Below are positions 1 through 9,255 of a stretch of DNA of 64,000 bases, piece after piece. The stretch lies in the NCBI RefSeq assembly GCF_024807655.1, contig NZ_JANUCR010000001.1, positions 478,991-542,990 of the forward strand. Direction: 5' to 3'. This DNA comes from Methanococcus voltae. GTDB taxonomy: Archaea > AGJL01 > Methanococci > Methanococcales > Methanococcaceae. Numbering within the stretch: the stretch's first letter is position 1; each line of letters opens with the position of its first letter. The translations under genes and the position numbers were made by a program. Below the pieces are notes generated by a model that was not told where the DNA came from, did no database searches, and was given only the letters and a program-made list of their open reading frames with translations.

Positions 1-1546
1 CATAAACTCCAAATTCTTCATCTTCTGGTTCTTTATAATAACTTTGAACATATGAAATTAAATTTTTAGTTTCCAAGAAATTTGGAACTTGTAATATTGA
101 CACATTATTTTTAATATAGTAATTATTCTCACCAGGGACTACGATATATGTGATACCATTATCGGAGTTAACAACCGTAGACCTCCAAAATATATCGTCA
201 TTATATTTGTTATCAAATAACATATCTGTTAAATTTTCATCCGAGGAAGGTAATATGATAGCATTTACTCCATTCGTAGTTAAATAACCATAATTCTTAC
301 AGTACCAGTAGTTAAATACGTCATATATGTTATTTAATTCATTTTCTTGCCTTAAAGAAACTTGTTCATCGCCTAATGTCCAGGTTTGTCTTGATATATC
401 GGAATAACTAACATCTTCAAGAATTTCGTCATCATAATATCTGAAATAACCAGTTTCAGAAGCTCTTGAATTCATCCAATAATCCCCATTTGATAAATAT
501 TGGTAATCATAATTTGTAGGGTAATAACCGCCCATTGGGTCATTTCTAATTGAATCAGGGCTTTTATCTAAATATATCATAGGATAAAAACTAAAAGCCA
601 ATAAATCATGCTTTTTAAGATAGTTATTATCATACCCATTTCCACCCCCATAACGAGAATATATATTATCGTTTCGGGTTTCTTGTCTTAAAAATTCTTC
701 AATTATATAAAACTCGTGATATTTAGAAATAGGTTCTTTTGTATTGATATCTAAGACATTTAAGTTTTCAGCACCTGTAGATATATAAGTATAATTTGAC
801 TTAATCTCATTAGAATATTCATCAATTATTTTCAATTTTTTTAATATTAAATCGGAATCAATCACATCTACAATCATATTGTATCCGGAAATCTGAATAA
901 CCCCATCACCGGTGTTATCTGGCATAACATTTTGTACAGCAACACCCCAAATTAAACTTTCATTGTATCCGTTTGGAACTTTGTTTAAATATGCAAATTT
1001 CAAACCATATGAAGATACATAAGTTCCTAAGAAATCCATAAATTTCTTACTTTCAAAATCTGGTTCTTTTGGCAAAAATATTTTTTTAGGTGCTACTTCC
1101 ACATAATCTTCATAATATATCTTCTGCCTATCAAATACTTTTAAAACATAATATTCTTCGTTATCTAATTTAAATAATGCATTAGGATTATCCATCGACC
1201 CACCAACATAGTTGGCATACTCAATACTTGTATAAATCCCAAGTTTTTTCAGAAATTCTTCTCCCTCATTATTTACTCTAAAATTTTCATCCAAATAAAA
1301 TACAATCAAATCGTCAGAATTTAAATATTTTTCCAATTCATACTCTGATTGAATATTTGAAAGTGCGATAAATTTAATAGGTTCTTCACTTACCCATTTG
1401 TAAGCTACTTCAGAACTTACAGAACCCATCAAACCAAAAAAAACTGTAAAAAGTATAAGCACAAAACTTACACTCCTAAGTTTACAGCTGTATCCACTAC
1501 GCATTTTAAAAAGATTTTTTAAATTACGTTTGATTTCCGATGTCAT
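1..1546 (-). CDS. Large secreted or surface protein, N-terminal part (runs off the window)
   Basis: An open frame of about 515 codons begins at an ATG (1546) preceded by GGGTGA with 4 nt spacing and leaves the window at position 1 without a stop. Residues about 25-45 form a strongly hydrophobic stretch after a basic start (KMRSGYSCKLRS), as in a signal peptide or membrane anchor. The rest is acidic and rich in Asn, Tyr and Asp with few cysteines, as in extracellular proteins of methanococci. No catalytic motif is visible and I do not recognise the family. It is divergent from the secreted protein at 1835, so the two may share a regulatory region of about 290 bp. Confidence 0.75.
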   Translation of the reverse strand, partial: MTSEIKRNLKNLFKMRSGYSCKLRSVSFVLILFTVFFGLMGSVSSEVAYKWVSEEPIKFIALSNIQSEYELEKYLNSDDLIVFYLDENFRVNNEGEEFLKKLGIYTSIEYANYVGGSMDNPNALFKLDNEEYYVLKVFDRQKIYYEDYVEVAPKKIFLPKEPDFESKKFMDFLGTYVSSYGLKFAYLNKVPNGYNESLIWGVAVQNVMPDNTGDGVIQISGYNMIVDVIDSDLILKKLKIIDEYSNEIKSNYTYISTGAENLNVLDINTKEPISKYHEFYIIEEFLRQETRNDNIYSRYGGGNGYDNNYLKKHDLLAFSFYPMIYLDKSPDSIRNDPMGGYYPTNYDYQYLSNGDYWMNSRASETGYFRYYDDEILEDVSYSDISRQTWTLGDEQVSLRQENELNNIYDVFNYWYCKNYGYLTTNGVNAIILPSSDENLTDMLFDNKYNDDIFWRSTVVNSDNGITYIVVPGENNYYIKNNVSILQVPNFLETKNLISYVQSYYKEPEDEEFGVY

Positions 1547-1834
1547 TTGTTCACCCAATCTAAATAATATAATAATTATTACCTGTTATTAACAATAAAT
1601 TTAATAATAATTTTTGTATAGTTTAACAATAATCCCTAAATAATATCAACAGCTTGAAAAATTACAAATTTGATTATATATAATATATTATATTGCTTTT
1701 TAAATTTTTATAGCTTTTCAATTTATAAATATTACGTTCAGTTTTAAAGGTTATATACATAAACACTTACACAAAAAAATATTAAATAATGGATTACAAA
1801 TTTACAATATTTAAAAATTAAAAAATGGGATAGT

Positions 1835-4552
1835 ATGAAGATAAAATTTAAAGCAGTTTTAACTCTTTTTTTATTGCTAATTTCAATTACCTCCGGATTT
1901 TGCGAAGATGAAGAAGGGGTAAAAATTAGTAAAATATGGAATCAAGGACAAAATCCTATGGAGGGAGGTCCTATGATTGATACAAGTTCCCCTATAATTT
2001 ATTTAAGTTTGGTAAATTACGATGAATACCAACAAAACGTGAAAGTGATTGCAACTTGGGATGAAAATACTTGGGAATCACCCTACATACCAATACCTCC
2101 TAATAAACACGTTGAAAAAATTGTGGAAGTTCAACCTAAATTTACAGAAATAGGCGAAAATGACTTGGATATCGAATTAATTAATGATAATGGCGAAAAT
2201 GTAGGTTCTGAATCTATAACCATAGATGTTAGAAGTCCCATTGACGTAAAATATATTAATTGTAGTGATAGTTATTCCAAAGAAGATAAAAAAAATGTAG
2301 AATATTGTGCAGGAAATTGGTTTACTACAACTTTAGAAAGCAATCCCTATGCACAGTCGGATTATGAAGTAATAACTTGGATAAGTGCAGTATCTACGGA
2401 TTATGACGATGATTCAAGTGAAGCTGACGAAAATGACGAAAATGTATATTATAACGGAGTTAATGATAAAAAAACATTATATATTTCGTTGAACTCCGAA
2501 AAAGAAGTGAGTTTTAAAATTCCAAAAATAGAATGTGAAGATAATCAATTTAAAATACAAGTTCACACTCAAACGATGGGATTACATAGTTATACTACAA
2601 ATGAACAGGAAACTGTTAAGAAAAAAGTAGATGAATATATCACTTATGACCTTGAAGAAACTGAAAAATTATTTTCATTCCCCGTCATATTGAATAATTT
2701 TGAAGTATTAACTACTATAAATGATAGTTATGATGATTTAATTAAAGATTATTATTCTAAATATCAAATACAAGACAAAGAAATTATGGATTATCTAAAT
2801 AGTGGCATATATGGAAATTCCAATATGATGCCAAGAGCATATCTTAAAAATGAAAGATACCCTGTAGTTTTAAAATTAAATTATACCAATAATTATGATG
2901 AAGATTTATCATTAAATGTACAAATAAAAGATAATGATGGATATATTATATATGATAAATCATCTAAATTTGAAGAATCTGAAGATACTACGCAGTATGT
3001 GGTTGCAAACGTAATGCCTGATAAAACTACATTAAACATAATTACGGAATTAAAAACTTCGTCAGGTTATTTAATAAATAATCCAGAAGAAGATATTGAT
3101 GGCGAATACATAGAAGTTCCGCCAGTTTCAATTAAAAATGTAGAATATCCTAATGATGATGATGTTCAAAGAATATCTGACCATTCAGGAAATATATTAG
3201 TAGGTAAAACTTATCCTTTAAAAATTACTCTTAAAAATATATATAATAAAACAATTAACGGTACTTTAGAGTTTTCTGATGAATTTGTAGATGGTGCTGT
3301 TAATTATAGTGAAAAAGAAATTAAATTTAGATTATCTGCTCATGAAACAAAAACTTATACCATAAATATTAGTTTTGACAGGGAAATAAATGGAGATATA
3401 GACGTAAAAGCCATAATTCCAAATAAAATAACAGAAGAAGACCACGGATTAAAATTACATTTCAATGTATTCAATATCTTCAAAGTGGGTGAAGTAAAAT
3501 ATAACAATACAGTATTACCAAGAGCTACAGTTGTGGGCGATACAGGCGGATTATTTGTACCTCAACCGGTTGCAGGATTTGAAAATGAAGCATATATAAC
3601 TATAAGAAATAAATTATCTGTTCCAGTAGATTGCACCATGCAAATTGAAACGTATGATTTAAAAGGGAACTTAAGAGCAGAAAGTAATCTTATAAATACC
3701 CAGTTAGCTCCTGGTTATTCAACATTAGATTATGAAACTTTCAATTTCCAAATAAAATATGACGAAGGATTTAATGGATATACATTACTAAGAATAAAAC
3801 CATTTAATGAATTTAAAGATTTTGAATATTGCTATTTCATAGGTTCTACGTCAACCATTGACCCCCAAATGAACGCCAAAATAGGCAGATTCTCAAATAT
3901 AGACATTTTAAGTAAAATTAAAAGTAATACTATAGAGTCAACCACCGTTTTAGCACCTATAAATATATATGACTTTGAAACTCAGGAAAATGGACTATCT
4001 TTAAAATTATCTTCGGGATTAGTAAGTGTATATCCAGTCGACCTTAACTTAGAATACTGGATAACTATATACAAAGACGATGAAGAAATTTATGAAAGTA
4101 CGCCTAAAAATATATATCTTCATTCTATGGAAGTAAAACCTATCACATTGAACTTCAATGATAAATTAAACGATGGAAAAGTATATACTGTAGAAATAAA
4201 TACTAAAATTCCAGATTTTGTTAGTGAAAATGGAGTTTTAAAACCAATCGTCTTAAAAAAATCTATCAAAGTAAAATATGAAAATGGAGTTAATTCCATA
4301 ATTGAAGATGATGAGCTAGACACTGAGGAAACTGGGGATAATAAACCCACTGAAAACGAAAATAATAGAAATAATGAGGATGGAAATAGTCAGACATCTA
4401 CAGAAAATCAGTACGATAATGAAGATAGTAATAATACGACTAATGACGAACAAAATGAAGACAATAACTCTGACGATTTAGTCTCAAATATATTCAATTC
4501 AATAACTGGTGCAATAAAATCAATACCATTTATTGGCGGATTTATAAATTAA
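1835..4552 (+). CDS. Secreted cell-surface protein with acidic, Asn-rich C-terminal region
   Basis: This 905-residue protein starts with a clear signal peptide (basic KIKFK, then a Leu/Ile/Ser core ending near GFC at residue 23). The middle looks like repeated beta-rich extracellular domains, with many N-x-S/T sequons, but I recognise no named domain. Residues about 825-880 are low-complexity Asp/Glu/Asn/Thr, and the last 22 residues form a hydrophobic, glycine-rich tail (SITGAIKSIPFIGGFIN) that could anchor it to the membrane. The ATG follows GGGATAGT. It is transcribed away from another secreted protein gene. Function unknown; a surface or adhesin-like role is inference only. Confidence 0.85.
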   Translation: MKIKFKAVLTLFLLLISITSGFCEDEEGVKISKIWNQGQNPMEGGPMIDTSSPIIYLSLVNYDEYQQNVKVIATWDENTWESPYIPIPPNKHVEKIVEVQPKFTEIGENDLDIELINDNGENVGSESITIDVRSPIDVKYINCSDSYSKEDKKNVEYCAGNWFTTTLESNPYAQSDYEVITWISAVSTDYDDDSSEADENDENVYYNGVNDKKTLYISLNSEKEVSFKIPKIECEDNQFKIQVHTQTMGLHSYTTNEQETVKKKVDEYITYDLEETEKLFSFPVILNNFEVLTTINDSYDDLIKDYYSKYQIQDKEIMDYLNSGIYGNSNMMPRAYLKNERYPVVLKLNYTNNYDEDLSLNVQIKDNDGYIIYDKSSKFEESEDTTQYVVANVMPDKTTLNIITELKTSSGYLINNPEEDIDGEYIEVPPVSIKNVEYPNDDDVQRISDHSGNILVGKTYPLKITLKNIYNKTINGTLEFSDEFVDGAVNYSEKEIKFRLSAHETKTYTINISFDREINGDIDVKAIIPNKITEEDHGLKLHFNVFNIFKVGEVKYNNTVLPRATVVGDTGGLFVPQPVAGFENEAYITIRNKLSVPVDCTMQIETYDLKGNLRAESNLINTQLAPGYSTLDYETFNFQIKYDEGFNGYTLLRIKPFNEFKDFEYCYFIGSTSTIDPQMNAKIGRFSNIDILSKIKSNTIESTTVLAPINIYDFETQENGLSLKLSSGLVSVYPVDLNLEYWITIYKDDEEIYESTPKNIYLHSMEVKPITLNFNDKLNDGKVYTVEINTKIPDFVSENGVLKPIVLKKSIKVKYENGVNSIIEDDELDTEETGDNKPTENENNRNNEDGNSQTSTENQYDNEDSNNTTNDEQNEDNNSDDLVSNIFNSITGAIKSIPFIGGFIN

Positions 4553-4572
4553 ATAATACTTATAATAATTTA

Positions 4573-4609
4573 TTTTTTAAAAATTTTTTAGAGTTTTTTG
4601 ATGTTTTTT
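4573..4609 (+). terminator. Poly-T terminator after the surface protein
   Basis: Four runs of six T residues lie within 37 bp, starting about 20 bp after the stop codon of the gene ending at 4552. Archaeal RNA polymerase stops at T-tracts without needing a hairpin. Confidence 0.6.
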
Positions 4610-5082
4610 GTAATATAAATTTTGATTTTTGTAATATTAAATAATACAATATATTAAATATGAACAAAATATAAGCACATTATATCATATTTTATGCTTA
4701 TTTATCAGGTTATGAAAGATAATTATAAAATATAACGACTAAATATTATTAAAATATCAAATAAGGTATTTAAAGACTACTATTTAAAAAATAGACTTTT
4801 TTAAATAATTTTGTATTAATACTATATAAATCATTGGTGTCCAACATTTATACTATATAACAGTTTCGATATATACCCCAAATATTGTCCATTAATAAAT
4901 CTAATATTTAGTTCTTTTAAATAGGTTATATTTATATATCATAAACAATACAACTATAATATAGTTTATTTAGTAATACGACCCTTTGTAAATATTTAGA
5001 ATAAATATTGTTTCAATATTAAATAATAAAACTTATTTCTTATCGATAATGTTGTTAAGATTTTGTAGTAATTTAGTAATAG

Positions 5083-5133
5083 TTTATAAGTTAAATAAGT
5101 CCCTTTAAAAGGGTTTTAGACAATCCTCCGAGG
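5083..5133 (+). promoter_or_regulatory. Promoter and two operator-like palindromes before the winged-helix gene
   Basis: TTTATAAG at 5083-5090 fits a methanococcal TATA box. About 25 nt downstream, where transcription should start, lies CCCTTTAAAAGGG (5101-5113), 6-bp arms around one base. A second palindrome, CCTCCGAGG (5125-5133), contains the GAGG of the ribosome-binding site. The centres are 22 bp apart, about two helical turns. The arrangement suggests repression, perhaps by the gene's own product; that is inference. Confidence 0.45.
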
Positions 5134-5141
5134 TGTCATAA

Positions 5142-5474
5142 GTGGGTTCTCATGACATGATGTTTATAAATCCTACAATTATTAGGTCTTTAAACAAAAG
5201 TAAACTTCGAAAACGAATAGTGTACTTCCTATACGATGTCCACCCCCACGGAACTTACTTATCTGAATTATCTCGAAGAGTTAAATCAGATCCAAGTAAT
5301 GTTTTAGGGTGTTTAAAAGGCATGGGCAATCGGTATAATGGCAGTTCTTCGCTTATTGAATTAGGTTTAGTATCTTGCGATGGAAGAGAAGGTATGAAAA
5401 TATACCAAATGACGGAATATGGAAAGACTGTTGTAGAATATTTAAAAGATTATGATTCTTCTGATAAATGGTGA
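5142..5474 (+). CDS. Winged-helix transcriptional regulator (small archaeal type)
   Basis: This 110-residue protein has the layout of a winged-helix DNA-binding domain: a helix with KLRKRIVYFLYDV, a recognition-like segment (YLSELSRRVKSDPSNVLGCLKGMG, about 37-62), then a wing (LIELGLVSCDG...MKIYQMTEYGK). The start is GTG at 5142, chosen because GAGGTG lies 6 nt upstream. The palindromes overlapping the promoter and ribosome-binding site suggest autoregulation. The next gene, a methyltransferase, starts 4 nt after this stop, so the two are probably co-transcribed. The ligand and targets cannot be read from the sequence. Confidence 0.8.
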   Translation: MGSHDMMFINPTIIRSLNKSKLRKRIVYFLYDVHPHGTYLSELSRRVKSDPSNVLGCLKGMGNRYNGSSSLIELGLVSCDGREGMKIYQMTEYGKTVVEYLKDYDSSDKW

Positions 5475-5478
5475 AATC

Positions 5479-6549
5479 ATGGATAGATTTGATTATACAA
5501 GTGATTTAGAAGATGGTAAGATGAATACAGAAGTTGGGTACTATAACGATATTTCAATAATAGAGGAAGAAGAATATATGAAAAAATTTAGATGTATGGA
5601 TTATGCCGTAGAATATCTAAATAATGAATTATTAGGCACATTTTTTAGACAAGGTCTAAAATTTGGAATATATAAAATAATTGATTTACATATGCCTACA
5701 AAAGAAAATTTGCTTTCTATGGTGGAATATCCAAATAAAGATTTTATATTGAAGTATGTAAATACCGCAATTAGCTTGGGGCTTATCCGAGAAAATTACG
5801 ATGACAATACCCTTGAATTAAATAATGAATTTAAGTATTCGTCTATTCATCCAAAATATCAAGATTTAATGGATGATTACATTGCACAATATGATTTCAG
5901 AACGAGTCTATTCCAATATGCTTTAATAGGCTACAATCATCCAGAAATATTATTAAACTTTAAAAAAGATGCAGATATATGGGATATGCTTTTAAATACT
6001 GAATTTATGGACATTACCCGAAGTGCAGCTTCTGAAGTTTTAGAAATTAAAAAAGGAGATTATATTTTAGACGTAGGTTGTGGTTCTCGTTCACCATTAT
6101 ACTTTAGCTCCAAAATAGCGCCAAATGGTCAATATACAGGAGTGGACATATCTAAAAAGCTAATAACAATGGCAGAAAATAGATTGGAAAGAAATGGTAT
6201 CGAATGTGCAAAATTGAAAACCTTAGATTTTGGCGAAACCATACCTAAAACTAAGTATGATAGCGTAATATGTACTCATACTCTTAGTTATGCGAAGTCT
6301 CCGAGATTATTCTTAAGAAAAATGATGGATTCATTGAAAAAGAATGGAAAATTAATAATTATTGAAGAATTTTTCAAAGATTCTGCTAATGTAAACGTAG
6401 AATTATTTGAATTCTATCAAAGTTTAAATAAATATTTCATAGGATATCTTTCAAGGTCTGAAGTAATAGACACACTTGAATTATTGGGCTATGGATTTAA
6501 ATATAAATTCTTAGGAAATTGTGGACTATTAATTGAAAAAATTAATTAA
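5479..6549 (+). CDS. SAM-dependent methyltransferase, class I, with N-terminal helical domain
   Basis: The 356-residue product has an N-terminal helical/winged-helix-like part (about 30-140, with FFRQGLKFGIYKIIDL) as in O-methyltransferases that dimerise. A Rossmann methyltransferase domain follows. Motif I is ILDVGCGSRSPLYFSS near residue 195, followed by YTGVDISKKLITMAENRL and a DSVICTHTLSYAKSP strand. ATG 5479 is preferred over an upstream in-frame start at 5452, because GGTGA sits 4 nt before it and the upstream start overlaps the regulator gene. It probably forms an operon with the winged-helix gene. The substrate is unknown; small-molecule O- or C-methylation is plausible. Confidence 0.8.
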   Translation: MDRFDYTSDLEDGKMNTEVGYYNDISIIEEEEYMKKFRCMDYAVEYLNNELLGTFFRQGLKFGIYKIIDLHMPTKENLLSMVEYPNKDFILKYVNTAISLGLIRENYDDNTLELNNEFKYSSIHPKYQDLMDDYIAQYDFRTSLFQYALIGYNHPEILLNFKKDADIWDMLLNTEFMDITRSAASEVLEIKKGDYILDVGCGSRSPLYFSSKIAPNGQYTGVDISKKLITMAENRLERNGIECAKLKTLDFGETIPKTKYDSVICTHTLSYAKSPRLFLRKMMDSLKKNGKLIIIEEFFKDSANVNVELFEFYQSLNKYFIGYLSRSEVIDTLELLGYGFKYKFLGNCGLLIEKIN

Positions 6550-6576
6550 ATTATTTTTTATTTTTATTATTCTTAT

Positions 6577-7620
6577 TTAGTGTATTTGTTTTGATATCTC
6601 GTTTATAACATTTGATATTTCATCTAAAATTTCTATATTAATATAGTTTAAATCTAATTTTTTTATTTCTAAAACTACTCCGTCTTTTAATATTCGATTT
6701 TGATTTGGACATTTTGTAATTATAGATTTACCATTTGACAATTTAATATGTTCATTTATTTGTTTTGAAAATTTATTCGGATTTTTAGATGATATAAATA
6801 AAGAAATACCCTCTTCATTTAAAAATTCTGAATCTTTTATCTTTTCTTTTAAATAATTACCATATTCAACGTATTTTTCATATGTTTTTTTTGCATTTAA
6901 CGCCTCATACATTATCGAACCATAAATATTTGGAATTTTGTAGGTTTTCTGCACTTTTTTAATATTATCTTTTATTTTCTTTGAATTATCTGAACTATTT
7001 ATTAAATTCATAAATTCATCTGAAAGGCCTAAAAAACCACCATATTCGCAATTTATAATCTTAGGGGAGCCTGTAGAACATACTATTATATCCCCATATC
7101 CACAATCGCCACCTACTTTTCCAGAAATATCTTCAAATAATAAAATATTGTAATTATTGCACATATTACGTATTTCTTTTATATTTTGACTTTGCAAATA
7201 CCCTGCAGAAGAAGTAATAAACAAAACATTTAAAATATTTTTTGGAGTCGATTCATTGCTCTTTTCATAGTTCAAATTTTCGAAAAATGTTTTTAAATAT
7301 TTGGGATTTATTACGCCGTCTTCGGTTTTTAAAATATTTATGTCAAAATCTAAAAGTTCTGCATAAGTTTCAAATCCTTTCCAAGCCCCCATATCAGGTA
7401 TTATTGCATTTACACAAGTTTCCACACCCAAATCATTAGCATAGAATTTTAGAATATTGCAAGCCATATATATTGAAGCGTCTCCCGAAGGCAAATAATG
7501 GATATTATAATTATTTTTAAGAATTGAATTAATTATTAACGAAGTTTCTTGTTCACTTCCTTCTTTCGCTAATAATGCCTCATTACAGGGTTTTCTATAG
7601 GGTAATACTATCATTATCAT
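6577..7620 (-). CDS. DegT/DnrJ/EryC1/StrS-like PLP-dependent protein
   Basis: About 347 residues resembling type I-fold PLP enzymes of the DegT/StrS group. Visible are a substrate-loop-like YLPSGDASIYMAC near the N-terminus, LLFEDISGKVGG (candidate PLP-pyridine Asp), and STGSPKIINCEYGGFLG, which matches the DegT pattern of a Schiff-base lysine followed by a GG loop. The C-terminal part is short and divergent. A run GGAGGGGGAG lies directly before ATG 7620; ATG 7614 is also possible, and a TTG at 7632 would overlap the Shine-Dalgarno. It converges with the methyltransferase. Sugar or amino-sugar aminotransfer is the family role, but the substrate is unknown. Confidence 0.65.
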   Translation of the reverse strand: MIMIVLPYRKPCNEALLAKEGSEQETSLIINSILKNNYNIHYLPSGDASIYMACNILKFYANDLGVETCVNAIIPDMGAWKGFETYAELLDFDINILKTEDGVINPKYLKTFFENLNYEKSNESTPKNILNVLFITSSAGYLQSQNIKEIRNMCNNYNILLFEDISGKVGGDCGYGDIIVCSTGSPKIINCEYGGFLGLSDEFMNLINSSDNSKKIKDNIKKVQKTYKIPNIYGSIMYEALNAKKTYEKYVEYGNYLKEKIKDSEFLNEEGISLFISSKNPNKFSKQINEHIKLSNGKSIITKCPNQNRILKDGVVLEIKKLDLNYINIEILDEISNVINEISKQIH

Positions 7621-8001
7621 CTCCCCCTCCAATTTAAAAATTTAATAAATGTTAAATCATTTTAAAAATTATTATACTATTCATTAATAAATACAATATT
7701 ATCCATTATGGTATTAAATTATTTATTTAGTATATTCCATATTTAGATTAATTATATATATTAGTTTTTTTAATATGTATTATTAGTTTAATATAACTAT
7801 ACTATCAAATTGATTGATACATAAAATATTATAAATTAATACATATTTAAGATTATATCAAAATTGTTAAAATTATTAAGATTATTAAGATTATTAAGCT
7901 TATTAAGAGTATATTAGCAATAAAATGAAAATATACCAACATAAAATAATATAATAAGTTATTTCAGTAATTAAAAGTAAAAAGAATAATGTAGTGATAT
8001 T
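7621..8001. other. Divergent intergenic region before the LysR gene
   Basis: AT-rich region between the divergent DegT-like and LysR genes. It holds a four-copy 9-bp tandem repeat (7872-7907) and several TATA-like stretches (for example TTAATTATATATA near 7747). No gene is visible. Confidence 0.5.
7872..7907 (+). repeat. Four tandem copies of a 9-bp repeat upstream of the LysR gene
   Basis: Four head-to-tail copies of ATTATTAAG (the last is CTTATTAAG) end about 95 bp before the regulator's ATG. LysR proteins often bind T-N11-A sites near their own promoter, so this could be a binding array, but it may be simple AT slippage. Confidence 0.7.
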
Positions 8002-8892
8002 ATGGACCCAAAAATAAGTTATTTTCAAACTTTTTTATATGCTGCAAAAACTAAAAGCTTTTCGAAAGCTGCTAAAAGATTGGGTGTAACCCAAGGTACT
8101 GTTAGCAATCACATCTCCGTACTTGAGAAGTTTTTTGATGCACAATTATTCTTAAGAACTCCCGAAGGCGTTGATTTAACCGTTGAAGGTACTATCTTAT
8201 TAGAAAATGCGGAAAAAGTATTGGAATATATTAACAATTCAAAGCAACAAATGAAAATGTTGCATGAAAATCCTGAAGGTATTATTAGAATTGCTGCGAG
8301 TACGACACCTGGTGAGTACTTAATACCAAGTATTATTAAAGAATATAAAAAAGAATACAAAGATGTCAACTTTGAAATTCAAATTACCGATTCAGAAAAA
8401 TGTTTCAAATTGCTTGAAGAAAGAAATGTGGATATTGTTGCAGTCGGTAATCTATACGACAAAAATTATGATAATATTGTAATCGGCAAAGATAGGTTAG
8501 TTTTAGTAGTTCCAAATGACCATTCATTAGCTAAAAAACCAATTGCAAAATTATCTGACGTATTAAAGGAAGACTATGTCGATAGAGAAGTTGGTTCTGG
8601 AACTCGTGAGATACTAATAGATGCTTTAAATAAAAAGGGATACTCAATGATGGATTTACACACCGTTATGAGTTTAGGAAGTACTTCTTCAATAATTACC
8701 GCTGTTTCAGAAGGTTATGGAGTAAGTATCATCTCAGAAATCCCTGCAAAAAAATCAGCAGATGCTGGATTTTTGAAAATAGTTCCAATAGAAGACTTGG
8801 ACCTTACAAGATACTTATACTTGGTTAGAGGCAAAAGACCTAAAAATCCAAGTGCAATAAAATCTTTCTGGGATTTTGTAAAAGGAGACTAA
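8002..8892 (+). CDS. LysR-family transcriptional regulator
   Basis: The 296-residue product has a LysR architecture. The N-terminal helix-turn-helix is at about 5-65 (FLYAAKTKSFSKAAKRLGVTQGTVSNHISVLEKFF, then LFLRTPEGVDLTVEGTILLENA). The C-terminal part is a periplasmic-binding-protein-like effector domain (about 90-296, starting GIIRIAASTTPGEYLIPSIIKEYKKEY). The length is typical for the family. The ATG follows TAGTGATATT. It is transcribed divergently from the DegT-like gene, which is the usual place to look for a LysR target. The effector is unknown. Confidence 0.9.
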   Translation: MDPKISYFQTFLYAAKTKSFSKAAKRLGVTQGTVSNHISVLEKFFDAQLFLRTPEGVDLTVEGTILLENAEKVLEYINNSKQQMKMLHENPEGIIRIAASTTPGEYLIPSIIKEYKKEYKDVNFEIQITDSEKCFKLLEERNVDIVAVGNLYDKNYDNIVIGKDRLVLVVPNDHSLAKKPIAKLSDVLKEDYVDREVGSGTREILIDALNKKGYSMMDLHTVMSLGSTSSIITAVSEGYGVSIISEIPAKKSADAGFLKIVPIEDLDLTRYLYLVRGKRPKNPSAIKSFWDFVKGD

Positions 8893-9255
8893 TTTAATAA
8901 CTATAATTTAAATTTATGCTATTTATTTTATTTTTTTGAATAATTTAAAAATTTTCATTTTCATTAGGATATTTATTATATATTAAAATTATATCTATAA
9001 CTCATATTATTATTTAAAAAAAAAATTAATATAAAATCAAAAACAAATCATTATCTACATATAGTTATTTACATATAGTTATTAAAATATAATAAAAAAT
9101 GTTTAAATTTGATTATATAATTATATAATTTATAGCCATATGGATTATAATTACATTAAGTATCTATTGTATTGTTAATATATTGTTAATAAATTTACAA
9201 TCGAATTTTTAAATACTAAACAAAACGTATTATTTAAAAAAATAGTGGTGAGCAA
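8893..9255. other. Intergenic region upstream of pcn
   Basis: Very AT-rich, with A- and T-runs after the LysR gene and TATA-like sequence around 9110-9135. No gene, tRNA-like or clear repeat structure is seen. The pcn promoter is probably in its right half. Confidence 0.5.

Larger units (their letters stand above)
4553..5141. other. Intergenic region: terminator, TATA-like boxes, operator-like palindromes
   Basis: No gene is visible. The left end carries four T6 tracts (4573-4609). Two similar boxes, ACTATATAAA at 4821 and ACTATATAA at 4852, resemble TATA elements about 31 nt apart, but the next start codon is nearly 300 nt away. The right end holds the presumed promoter and palindromes of the winged-helix gene (5083-5133). 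No GC-rich tRNA-like segment is present. Confidence 0.6.

Noticed and set aside
4553..5141. tRNA or other stable RNA in the longest gene-free region
   Set aside because: No GC-rich cloverleaf-like segment or TTC-type T-loop was seen; stable RNAs in AT-rich methanococci stand out by G+C, and only the 23S end does so here.
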